Shown here piece after piece: positions 31,207 to 42,400 of a DNA stretch of 64,000 bases; the stretch's first letter is position 1, and each line of letters starts with the position of its first letter. Under the pieces are notes generated by a model. It did not search any database. It was not told where the DNA came from and saw nothing but the letters and a program-made list of their open reading frames with translations. A program made the position numbers and the translations under genes. This DNA is from Catonia carolina (Eukaryota; Arthropoda; Insecta; Hemiptera; Achilidae), in contig JAQMRL010000008.1 in NCBI GenBank assembly GCA_035578175.1, positions 8,656,883-8,720,882 on the forward strand, written 5' to 3'.

Positions 31207-32147
31207 AATGATTAAAAATCTGGTGTGAAACACTCACACAACTTTCTCCTGCCAATGCAAAAATTTACAATAAACCTAACATTAGTAATAAAACATTACA
31301 AATAAACAAAAAACTAACTTTAATAACATAACCTAATTTTCAAAATGAGTGAAAGACGCAAAATGAAAATCAACCTCAGTTTAGCTTAAAAATACAGAAA
31401 ATCACTCTTTCACGCTCAATTAGGCTCTGTAGAGAAAAATGCTTAAAATAAAATTTGTAGATCTTTTAATTTTCTATAAATTTAATTACATACACTTTTG
31501 TCGTAAAGTGCATACTAAGGCCGAAATCTGAAAAAAATCGATTTTCACACTTTTCATAAGAAAAAAACAGAAAATTGCTAATTACCGCTAAACTAAGCGT
31601 TATACAAAAAAATGTTAAAAATAAAAGTTGTAGGTTTTTTAATTCTCTACAACTTTTATTATATATATTTTTGCGCTAAAATTTATATTAAAGCCGCAAT
31701 CTTAAAAAAACAATTTTTTTACATGAAAAAAGCCTCACCGAGAATTTCAGCAAACATGACGCCTACCTTATCTTGTAGAGCATAAGAAAATGAGTAAACC
31801 AGGCGATTTAAAAAAAAGTCGTAGGACCTGTTTTGGAGAAAATTGCATAAGAGTGAAAAATGACATGAATAAACTACTACTTCCGGTTGACTGATTTTGA
31901 TGAAAATGTTCGTGTCGGGTCCGGTAGTGGTACGTAACTTAAGTTTCAAGTTTCAAGTTCGTACGATATTCCGTTCATGAGATATTCTGTTCACACACAC
32001 ACACAGACCAATCGCTAAAAACATGTTTTTTGGGTTCAGGGGGTCTGTAAACGTATAGATCCAGTGAAAACTCGATTTCGAAAAATCGACATGCAAACAA
32101 TACTTTCCTTCCTATATATTCATATAGGCAAGAGAAAGTAAAAATAC
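31207..32147 (-). repeat. Family-1 repeat, full-length type
   Basis: Tail ATCTGGTGTGAAACACTCAC at 31208 to head GGCAAGAGAAAGTAAAAAT at 32147, with CA repeats at 31992-32006. A short tail fragment of another copy follows at 32168-32212. Confidence 0.85.
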
Positions 32148-32212
32148 ATTGTTATGTTTTATTTAAATTGGCAAGAGAAAGTCGTGTGAGTATTTTACAC
32201 CAGATATTTCAA

Positions 32213-32616
32213 CATGCGAGATAATTTTTTGTATTTAGCCTACTTAAAAGCATAGCAACTGTTGTAGAAGATTTTTACATTCACACAACATGAGCAGCAT
32301 ATTTATGTGAAGTAATAAATATATCTTGTACAAGAACTGTACAAAAATAAATGAGCTGTGAAGTTGAATAACAGTATCACACAGAAATTAAAAGCAACAG
32401 AGGTTGTTATTTATCAAATTACAAATAGCTAATTATGAATTTAATTTGTAATCATTTTTATTGTATAATTTCTTGATATTTATTTTGGCATCGTTATTTG
32501 ATACTTGAGACTTAATGAGTAACACATTTTTATTGAATGTAATAAAGAAAATTATTTAACACAAATAACTTAGTAATAAATGTTATTAAGTTAAAAACAA
32601 CACATGAATTTTTTTT
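32213..32616. other. AT-rich spacer in first GCC1 intron
   Basis: No feature recognised. Confidence 0.45.
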
Positions 32617-32729
32617 TTACTTTCTCTTGCCTTTATGAATATATAGGAAGGAAAGTTCTATTTCATATAATGAATTAATATAATAATTTCACTAACCTTC
32701 TTTTTAAACTGCGTCACCTTAATTTTATT

Positions 32730-32773
32730 CCTACTTACACATGTTTCGGTGGATCCACCATCATCAGAGTAAA
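32730..32773 (-). ncRNA. Hammerhead ribozyme motif
   Basis: TTTACT, CTGATGA, hairpin GGTGGATCCACC, GAAA, ACAT/GTGT, A, AGTAGG. Stem I pairs as A-U, G-C, U-A, A-U, G-U, G-U: sequence differs from 10445-10488 but pairing is kept. Confidence 0.78.
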
Positions 32774-33043
32774 TGAAAAATTGAAACTAAATATTTTTTT
32801 CATTTATTTAAAATTTACAGAAGATGATACATCTTCAGTCACTTGTATAAAACTGATTTAAAATTAATTTATTTTATTTTAATTTATTATAAATTAAAAT
32901 AAAATAAATATTATAAAATTTAATTTATTATAAATTAAAATAAAATAAATTAATTTTAAATCAGTTTTATACAAGTGACTGAAGATGTATCAACTTCTGT
33001 AAATTTTAAATAAATGAAAAAAATTTTTAGTTTCAATTTTTCA

Positions 33044-33087
33044 TTTACTCTGATGATGGTGGATCCACCGAAACACGTGTAAGTAGG
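33044..33087 (+). ncRNA. Hammerhead ribozyme motif
   Basis: TTTACT, CTGATGA, hairpin GGTGGATCCACC, GAAA, CACGTG, TA, AGTAGG; opposite partner of 32730-32773 in the same 548 bp unit. Confidence 0.8.
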
Positions 33088-33475
33088 AATAAAATAAAGG
33101 TGACGCAGTTTAAAAAGAAGGTTAGTGAAATTATTATATTAATGCATTATATGAAATAGAAATATTTCAAACTGCAGGATGCATTATAAAGATTTATTTT
33201 TGAAGGAAGGAAAGTATTGGTTTTATGTCAATTTTAACAAATCCACTCTTCACCGGATCTACACGTTTTCAGACCCCCTGAACCCAAAAAACATGTTTTT
33301 AGCGATTGGTCTGTGTGTGTGTATACAAAATATCTCAAGAAAGGAACACCGTACGAACTTGAAACTTTAAGAACTTCTAGAGAAATGGATAAACTTCTGG
33401 TGAACTTTCATCTTCTACCAAATCAAGAGTGTTGCTTAACTACTAATAATATGGTAGGTTTGGAAACTACTAAAA

Positions 33476-33750
33476 CATTCAAAAATAAATCCTTATAATG
33501 CATCCTGCAGCTTGAAATCAATTCTATTTTATATAATAAATTTCAGTAACCTTTTTAAGCTGCCTCAGTTTCTATTATCTGTCACTTACACGTGTTACGG
33601 TGGATCCACCACCATCAGAGCACAACATATCATTTGAAAATAAATAATTTATTTAGTTAAATATTATTATTCAAGCAAAGTTATTTATTCAAATATAAAT
33701 CTTTATAATGCATCCTGCATTTTGAAATTAATTCTATTTTATAATGTGGC
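33476..33750 (-). repeat. Penelope-like terminal fragments with degraded hammerhead
   Basis: AATGCATCCTGCAGCTTGAA and a second AATGCATCCTGCATTTTGAA mark two element ends. The hammerhead at 33581-33624 (minus) has CTGATGG for CTGATGA and GTAA for GAAA, so the core is broken. Confidence 0.6.
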
Positions 33751-34518
33751 GATAAGAAGGGTATGGTTCGCGAAAATCAAAGGCATTCTCAAGTGTGAAG
33801 TAACTTTACCATTAGTTTTACCATTCACCAGATGACATCACATTTTTTTGGAAATTTTGTTGCTTTTCACCCCATTTTATGTTAAAAATGTAATTAAAAG
33901 TGGTAAGAAAACAAATTTCATGAAGGAAGAGAAACAGAATAAGCTTTAGAAGATGTCATCCTAATCTATAAGGTGATCTAAATGGGCATTCTTCAGAACA
34001 TCCACAAGGATACCCAACTTGAGAATGATGAATAAGCTACATGAAACATATGATGAAAATATTATACACAAAATCCAGCACACACATCAGATAATTTGAT
34101 CACATTTATTACCTCAATAAATGTTCAAGGGCTTCCAAAAATATATTTAAATGGACATTTGCTAAAAGCAAGAGAGAAGGATGATCAAAATTTGAAGACT
34201 TCATTAAGAAGGTTGAGAAACTTTTCATAGGACTGAGATGTCAGGTAGATATTAAGTATATTTCTTACAAGTATTTATAAACAAATTGAAACCATAATTC
34301 ACTAAATAAAATTACCATGTTTTAATCCATAGATACAATTAACAACTACGGTACCTATGAATGTATAACAGAAAATTTTGTAATTTACTATTCATTCCAT
34401 ACTGAACACTAATCTTTTCATCACAATCTTTTTCAACAAACAAAAACTAGGTCATGTTATACAGTTTTAATTTATACTAAACAAATAAAATAATTTATGA
34501 GTAATACATGACACTTAC
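33751..34518. other. Spacer upstream of the GCC1-like gene
   Basis: AT-rich sequence with no supported ORF, RNA or repeat. Confidence 0.45.
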
Positions 34519-34655
34519 GTGAATAGTATCGAAATTGTTCTACCTGTGAACCTATTCACTCCATCTGTTTCTTGTTCAAACCAAAATAATAAACAACGTC
34601 GCTCTAAACTTGATGTGGTCAGCTGTTATACATCAGGTGGAGATTAAAATGTTTC
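34519..34655 (-). other. Probable non-coding 5' exon of the GCC1-like gene
   Basis: On the minus strand a strong acceptor (AAGTTTTTTTCAG, before 34655) and strong donor (ATTCAC|GTAAGT, after 34519) bound 137 nt with no long frame. It would splice to the 26577 acceptor across an 8 kb repeat-filled intron. No transcript evidence is available, so this is inferred from splice-site quality and position only. Confidence 0.45.
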
Positions 34656-35093
34656 CTGAAAAAAACTTATTTTAAAGTTGCGTAATTATAAACTACTGCT
34701 GTTAAAAAACGTATAACATTAATAAAAGAAAGTGCAATTATTTCTTATTTAGAGAATTATTAATTGACAGGTAGAAAATATATTATTATAACCTTACATT
34801 AAATACAATAACTTAATAATGAATCTTAAAATTAGTATCTAATTTTATAATGCAAAAACCTCATCGTTTTTATTAGATTATATTTTTTACTGAACATTGT
34901 TTAATAACTTTTTTTAATATCAGACGAGTTTTTCGAGAAATTTGTTGTTAAACTATACGATATTTATACGTCAGGTTGGTACATGTCAATTTTTGCGCCA
35001 AATTATGTAGTATTTGGGCAACTGTGATGAGGGATTTGTGATTTTATCGGTAGTACGGTTTTTAAGAGGGTAGTGTTTTAATTATTGAATGTT
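34656..35093. promoter_or_regulatory. Candidate shared promoter region of two head-to-head genes
   Basis: About 440 bp separate the probable 5' exon of the minus-strand golgin gene from the start codon of the plus-strand four-exon gene. Unlike nearly every neighbouring interval it is free of recognisable repeats. It includes the E2F-type site at 34995-35002. Confidence 0.45.
34995..35002 (-). promoter_or_regulatory. E2F/DP consensus site
   Basis: The minus strand reads TTTGGCGC, an exact match to TTTSSCGC, about 92 bp upstream of the ATG at 35094. E2F control would fit a cell-cycle gene such as a kinetochore component. An eight-base match can occur by chance. Confidence 0.45.
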
Positions 35094-35190
35094 ATGATGT
35101 CTGACGAAAAGAAAGATGCTAAACGCCGAAGGAGAAGATCCAGTTTCTTTGATAAAACTAGTATATTGTTGCGAACTTCTGGTGATTCAG
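35094..35190 (+). CDS. Exon 1 of the four-exon gene
   Basis: Two consecutive ATGs (35094, 35097) begin MMSDEKKDAKRRRRRSSFFD; donor GATTCAG|GTACTA. Phase 1 at the end. Reading on past the donor would stay open for 38 codons, but splicing gives the in-frame Val-Asp-Asp continuation. Confidence 0.6.
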
Positions 35191-38100
35191 GTACTAGAAG
35201 TTGCTGTTATGATTTTCTTATACTGTATCCAAAATCATTACATTATGTAGAGCTGTACGCAGATCATTATAGTAATATGTATAACAACACCAAGCGAAGT
35301 ATTTAATCGGAAAAATTAGGGTTTTTGTACAGTTATGTGGTGTAACAATACTATAAATAATTAACCCTTAAATGCATGATTTTTTATATTTGAACGCGAA
35401 AAATATATATATTATGGGACTACAGGTACTTATTAGTGGAAAAATAGTTAAAAAATCTGGTATGAAACACTCACATAACTTTCTCTTGCCAATGCAAATA
35501 ATAAACAATAATCCTAACATTAGTAATAAAAGATTAGAAATAAACAAAAAACTAACCTCAATAAACATAACCTAATTTTAATCATGAGTGAAAGACGCAA
35601 AATGAAAATCACCCTCAGTTTGGCTTAAAAATACGGAAAATCACTCTTTCACGCTAAACTAGGTTCTGTAGAGAAAAATACTTTAATTAAAGTTGTAGAT
35701 CTTTTAATTTCCTATAAACTTGATATATACACTTTTGTCGTAAAATGCACACTAAGGCCGAAATATTAACAAGATCAATTTTTCACACGTTTTCGTGAGA
35801 AAAAACAGAAAATCGCTAATTACCGCTAAACTAAGCGTTATACAAAAAAATGTTTGAAATAAAAGTTGTAGAATTTTAAATTCTTTACAACTTTAATTAT
35901 AAAAATTTTTGCGCTGAAATAAACAAAAAACTAACCTAAAAAACATAACCTTATTTTAATCATGACTGAAAGAAGCAAAATGAAAATCAACGTCAGTTTA
36001 CCTTAAAAATACGGAAAATCACTTTTTTATGCTAAACTAGGCTTTGTAGAAAAGAATGCTATTTATAAAATTTGTAGATCTTTTAATTTCCTATAAATTT
36101 GATTATATACACTTTTGTCGTAAAGTGCATTCTAAGGCCGAAATCTTATAAAAACGACTTTTTCACACGTTTTTGTGAAAAAAAAAAAACAGAAAATTGC
36201 TAATTACCGCTAAACTAAGCATTATACAAAATTTGAAAAAGTTTGAAATAAAAGTTGTAGAATATTAAATTATCTACAACTTTAATTACATAAATTTTTG
36301 CGCTAAAATGCATATTTAAGCCGCAATCTTAAAAAAAACAACTGTTTTACGTGAAAACAGCCTCACCAAGAATTTCAGCAAACATGGCACCTATCCTATC
36401 GTGTAGAGCATAAAAAATTTAGTAAACCAGGCGATTTTTAAAAAAATCGTAGGACCGGTTTTTGAGAAAATCGCAAAAAAGTGAAAAATGACATGAATAA
36501 AGGCCTACTTCCGGTTGACCGATTTTGATGAAAATGTTCATGTCGGTTTCGGTTGTGGTATGTAACTTAAATTTCAAGTTCGTACGATGTTTCGTTCTTG
36601 AGATATTCTGTTCACACACACACACACACCCAGACCAATCGCTAAAAACATGTTTTTTTGGGTTCAGGGGGCCTAAAAACGTGTAGATACGGTGAAAACT
36701 CGATTTCGAAAAATCGACATGAAAACAATACTTTCCTTCGTATATGTTCATATAGGCAAGAGAAAGTAAAAATTAAGACCTTAAAAGAAAGGGTTGTGTT
36801 TAATATGATTTTTATTTTGGTGACACTAAAATTCTATTACCAATTAAACTATAAACTAATGTAGTTCTCGATCGATTTTCTGACAAGTAGAGTTATTTTG
36901 AAACTGTAAGAAAAGTCTTAAGAATATTTATATTTTCAGTGGATGATATTGCAATGGACCTTGATGGAGAAAGACCTCAAAATGGATCAAATAATGAAAC
37001 CAGTAAAAACGAAGAAGATTGGAAGAAAGAGTAAGTAAAAGTTAATATTTTATAAATTCTTTTACACTTTGTCTGTTTTGTTGCGATATGTTTATCACAG
37101 TAAATGACAAGAAGACACTGTTTGTGAAAAAATTTGTTCTTTACAAATATTTTCGGATAAAATAGGTAATATTTTGGTACACCAATATTTTTAGAGGTTC
37201 ATGACACAGGTGGATCAATAAATACTGAATAAAAGTTAACTTAAAATCTGGTATGAAATACTCACATGACTTTTTCTTGTGTTGTTTAGGTCATCAGCCA
37301 AAAGGCTGGTTTGAACCTGTAGAGGTTTTACTAAGTAAAACGAGGAGAGAGGTGGTTTACCATTGCATTCCTCACTGAGCGGAAAAGTACGCTTATCAGC
37401 ATGCCGGGCCCTCTGAAAAGTACATATTTCCATTCTGCAAATGACACCTTCACTTCATTCACCACAGGGTCTGGCTGTATAATGAAATTCATTACTCTCA
37501 GAGAAGATAATAACTCTGATTAGTGTCTTTTACACCTCTACCTCTTCTGTTCGTAAATGATTCAGTCATTTAATTGGCTGACCATGTGATAAGAAACAGA
37601 ACTACTTATTTTAGCCCTGCAACGAACAGATTGAGTGTAAATAATTTGACACTTCACCTGTCTGTTACGGGTAACGGTATGAGATGATTTACAGATGAAA
37701 AAATGCCAGACCTGGACTGGGAATCAAACCTGGGACTTCAGGTTTTTTTTTTGGAAGATTTATATCTAATCTTCAAATATAATGCAGGATGTATTATAAG
37801 GATTTACTATTCTTCAAAGCTTCCTAAAACATCAATGTATTTAATATCATTATTGATTCACTTATGACATGATTTAGACTAGCCCTGCATATCATTTAGA
37901 TTTACAGAATTAAAAGTGATATTTTTTTCAATGATTTCCAGGTATTTGAAATGCTTAATAGACGAACTTTCTGAATGGGAAAAAATGTATTCAGATATGA
38001 AGTGCAAACGTAAAGATGCTATTGCGTAAGTTTTTTTTTTTTAATTATCCATACTTTCATGGTAGCCTGTTCAGACAGAAACACAATTGAAGAGCTGAAT

Positions 38101-39412
38101 GGATGAAGGTGCTATGTATCATTTTTTCAAAAATGTATTTTTGTGATTGCTGAAGGTAGTAAGTGCATACTTAGTTACGTAGATGACATAGAATGCTGTA
38201 TGACTACAGTTTACGGAAATATTAGGGGGTGAACGGACTACATACAGCTTAATTTTAAGGTTTGTAGAGGAATAAGATACAGTCGAACTCGCTTATAGCG
38301 TCATTGAAGGGACAGATTAAATTTTACTGTTATATCCGAGTGACGTTATAACAAAGTTACCTCTTGTGTCAAAAGTAAATCTAACTAAACTAAGAATATT
38401 TCGTATACATTACTACTAATTTACGTAATGTGCTAAACGTTTTTTATTTGCGATTTTTAAATCGTAATACCCTAATAAAATAGATTAATAACCACTCTGT
38501 GTAAGTAGGTACTAAATACGTATTATGTACTAAAAAACCAAAATACATATTTGTATGTACATAAACTACATAATGGTACATTATCTACTTTATTGGAAGA
38601 AATCAGTGATTTTCTCCTCGTTCTGCGAAATAAATCCTCTCCGTAATGTCTCTCGGTGTCGGTGAAATCTGAAAAAAATTTAAGCCGCTAGCATTGCTTC
38701 CTGCAATGTTGGCGTGACTGTGTTCTCTTCATCTTCCTCTTGCTCAGTCACTTCTTCAGTATTAGAGAATTTTCTTAAATGTGGATAGTCTGATGTGAAA
38801 GTTAGGTACAGTGCTACCTACTAAGTGTCACATGTCGCGTAGAGGGTGCAGTCCCAAAACTGACCTTGACGTAGATCAATCAGTAGTTATAGACACACAT
38901 ATGAACAGCTTAACAAAATCATTTTAATCCCTTCGCACAAGCAAACACTATTCACAAGTAGACTATTGTACTATATTACTGTATAAGTACTGTCTTTTTC
39001 TTTTTCAAACAATTTACTAATAAATTATGGCAAGTTCACAATCGTTGTACGTGAAGTAAAAAATGATTTCATCGGAAAAATTTTGACGTAACAACCGAGT
39101 AATTGACGTTAAAACAGGGGTTTTCAGAGAGAAGTTTGACGCAACGCCTAAAAAAATGACGTAAAGTCCGAGGCCGTTAAAACCGGGTTCAACTGTATTA
39201 AGATAATTTGACACCTTCTTCTACCAGAATTCACTACAACCTAATAGACATTGCCGGCCGCATTATCACAGTTGGTAACGTGCTCGCCTCTCATCATGCG
39301 GTCTTGGGTTCGAATCCCATTCAGGCACGGCATCTTTTCATACGTTACAAAAAAATCATTTCATCCATCACCGTCTGCATTAGCAGTAATTGCAGAACAG
39401 TCGGACGTTAAA

Positions 39413-39461
<49 letters not shown>

Positions 39462-42400
39462 ATCTTTAGAGTAATAACAGTTAAATGTAGTAATGAACAC
39501 CTATCGTCATCATTGATATGCACTGTGTATTTCTTTAAAAATGTCTCTTTTAAAGATCTTTACGAGTATTTTATATTATTAAATTACCGTTAGTCCATTT
39601 GTAGATGATACAATAAAGACTTTTAGTTGATGAAAGTGTTGTATGTGTAAGAATAAGTGTCGTTAGGTGTTATATTGCCCAAAACGGGCAGGTGGAGTGT
39701 TATTTTAATTGCACTCTATCTGTTTCTCCAGGGCTACAAAAAAATAGTTCTGTTTCTTATCACATAGTCAGCCACTTATATGACTGAGCTATTTAAGAAC
39801 AGAAGAGGTAGAGGTGTAAAAGACACTAGTCAGAGTTATGTCCTCTGAGAGTAATGAATTTCACTATGCAGCCAGACCCTGTGGTGAATGAAGTGAAGGT
39901 GTCATTTGCAGGGTGGAAAGTGAGTGCTTTTCGGAAGGCCTGGCATGCTGATAAGCATACTCTTTCAACTCTGTGAGGAAGGCAATAGTAAACCACCTTA
40001 CCCCTCGTTTTTACTTAGTAAAACCTCTAGAGGTTCAAACCAGCCTTTCGGCTGTTGACCTAAACAACAACAACAACAGGTGTTATATGACAATGGTAAA
40101 CAATGCTCGATAAATCTAATAAAAAAGTGACTAAGAAAAGTAAAGTTTTAAGAACTTTTAAGAAAAAAATTTCATGAAGGAATAGGCCGTAGTATTTTCA
40201 TAGCAATTTCCACTAAACTATATTTTTGTTACATAGCACCTTCATCCACTAAGCTCTTCAATTGTTTTTTAGCGTAAACTTTTTAGCGTAATCAAACACT
40301 TGGGTTCAAGAAAAGGAACCATCACCAACGTGTGCTTTTAATAGAGTTCAAAATTTTTGTTGTAATACCTTCATCAGTTAAAAACTGAACAATAATATGT
40401 CGCATAACACGCTATAGAACTTCTTCCTCAGTTATCATTGTACTTGCGACAATACTGAGATGTATACTGTCCCAATTAAGTTTCCCTACTCTTCACTCAC
40501 CATCCTGGAATGTGACACTTTTGCCATCTCGTTCGGGATGCCTGATGAGGCACACAGAAAAATTCCTGTTTATAACAGGTGAGGCAGTGAATCGAGCGAT
40601 TATGAAAACACCATGAGGAAGTTAAAAAATGTAGTTTAATTAATTTAGAATAAACCAAGTAATACTTACATATTTTACAATTTTTTATAAATTACTTGAA
40701 AATTATATTATAAAGATGTCATCCATTTTGTCGCACACATTCCTGAACTTGTGCATGAAGGTTATTCATCTCATTGTGTAATGTGGCTGTAGGAATTCGT
40801 GCCACTTCTTCACGTATCCGTACTTTAAGTTCCCGTACATTTTGAGGCGGTGGAGATTGGAATATACGTGATTTTAAGTGTCCCTATAGAAAGTAATTAC
40901 ATGCAGAGAGATCTAGTGATCTGGCTGGCCATGAAATGTCTCCGTTCTTAGAAATGACGCGATTGGGAAACAAGCGTCGCAAAACATTCATTGAAGCCCT
41001 GGATTTGTGGCACGTAGCACCGTCTTGTTGAAAAAACATGTTTTGGTAAGCCGGAATACGAACTAATTCCGGTTGAAGACAGTTCTCCAACATGTTAACA
41101 TAGCGCTGTGTATTCACTGCAACTGCACATTCATTGTCATCCTCAAAAAAATATGGTCCTACGATAGCCTGTGTTGATATTACACACCAAACTGTCACTT
41201 TAATACTGTGAAGCAGCTTTTTGTGGATTTTCGCGCGACCAATATCTCAAATTCTGCTTTTTTACGAAGCTTGAAAGTGATGGAAGTGAGCTTCATCACT
41301 CATCCAAAAATTGTTGAGAAGATCTGCATTGTCATTCATCATGTCCAATAATCGATTACAAAAAGCATGTCGGGATGCGTGATCAACATTATTCAAAGCG
41401 TGCACTAACTGAATTTTAAACGGATGGAACTGTAGATCTTTGTGTAAAATCCTCCTCACACTGTGATTAGAAATGCCGAGTGAGATTTAGCATGCCGTCG
41501 AGCTGAACGCGTAGGACTTCTTAACACAGCCGCCTGTACCTTGTCAACGTTTTCTGGTGTATGGACACTTTTTACGCTTCCAGTTCATGTCTTCAGTGTT
41601 GAGCCTGTTTCTTCGAAGTTTTTAACCCATATTTTTATTGCATGAGCTGAAGTTATCGCTCGTACCGGTACGCTCGTTGTGCACCGCTTCATGACTCCAT
41701 TGGAACTAAATGGTAAAACAGACGCTTTGACATGGCGGTAGTGTCATTCTTGTAGCCACACTACAGGAGACTGTATGCAGTGTTGCCAAATCACCCGATT
41801 CTCTGCTTCACCCATTTTATGACTCAACCTTATACTATAGAAGTTGATATATTTTGTCTCAGTCCCCAAGTGTATCTTAAATTAACTAATGCTTGTTTAA
41901 CCTTTTCAATCCCAATTTTTTTAACTATGCACAAAAAATATCTGTTCATTGTTTCATACAGCAATATGACACTAGTCAGAGTTACCTCCTCTGAAAGTAA
42001 TGAATTTCACTATACAGCCAGACCCTGTGGTGAATGAAGTGAAGGTGTCATTTGCAGAGGGGAAAATATGTACTTTTCAGAAGGCCCGGCATGCTGATAA
42101 GCATACTTTTCCACTCAGTGAGGAATGCAATGGTAAACCACCTCACTCCTCGTTTCACTTAGTAAAACCTCTACGGGTGCAAACCAGCCTTTTGGCTGAT
42201 GACCTAAACAACAATATGAATATGTAAAATTATGTTCAGGCTTCCTAAACAAAATATATTCTCTTACTTAGATTTGTAGCAAAAAAACTAAATAGTATAA
42301 TTTTAATTTTAAAGTAATCATTTAAGAAAAAATATTTTACAATTAAAAATATTGATAAAATGAATGAAATCACTTTTTACAGTCTAAAAAATATACTTTG

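Larger units (their letters stand above)
32657..33204. mobile_element. Penelope-like fold-back unit with 11 bp target duplication
   Basis: 548 bp between copies of GGAAGGAAAGT (32646-32656, 33205-33215). Two inverted arms of about 230 bp each hold a hammerhead (32730-32773 minus, 33044-33087 plus) and meet in a TAAATTAAAATAAAAT-rich centre. Its outer end reads GCATTATAAAGATTTATTTT as in other copies. It has no ORF, so it must be mobilised in trans. Confidence 0.88.
32617..33370 (+). repeat. Family-1 head split by a Penelope-like insertion
   Basis: The head (TTTTTTTACTTTCTCTTGCC…GGAAGGAAAGT) stops at 32656 and resumes at 33205 with a duplicated GGAAGGAAAGT, then continues to 'gtacgaacttgaaact' where it is truncated. 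Confidence 0.85.

Noticed and set aside
39412..39461. Poly(A)/poly-Lys ORFs
   Set aside because: This is the SINE tail, not coding sequence.
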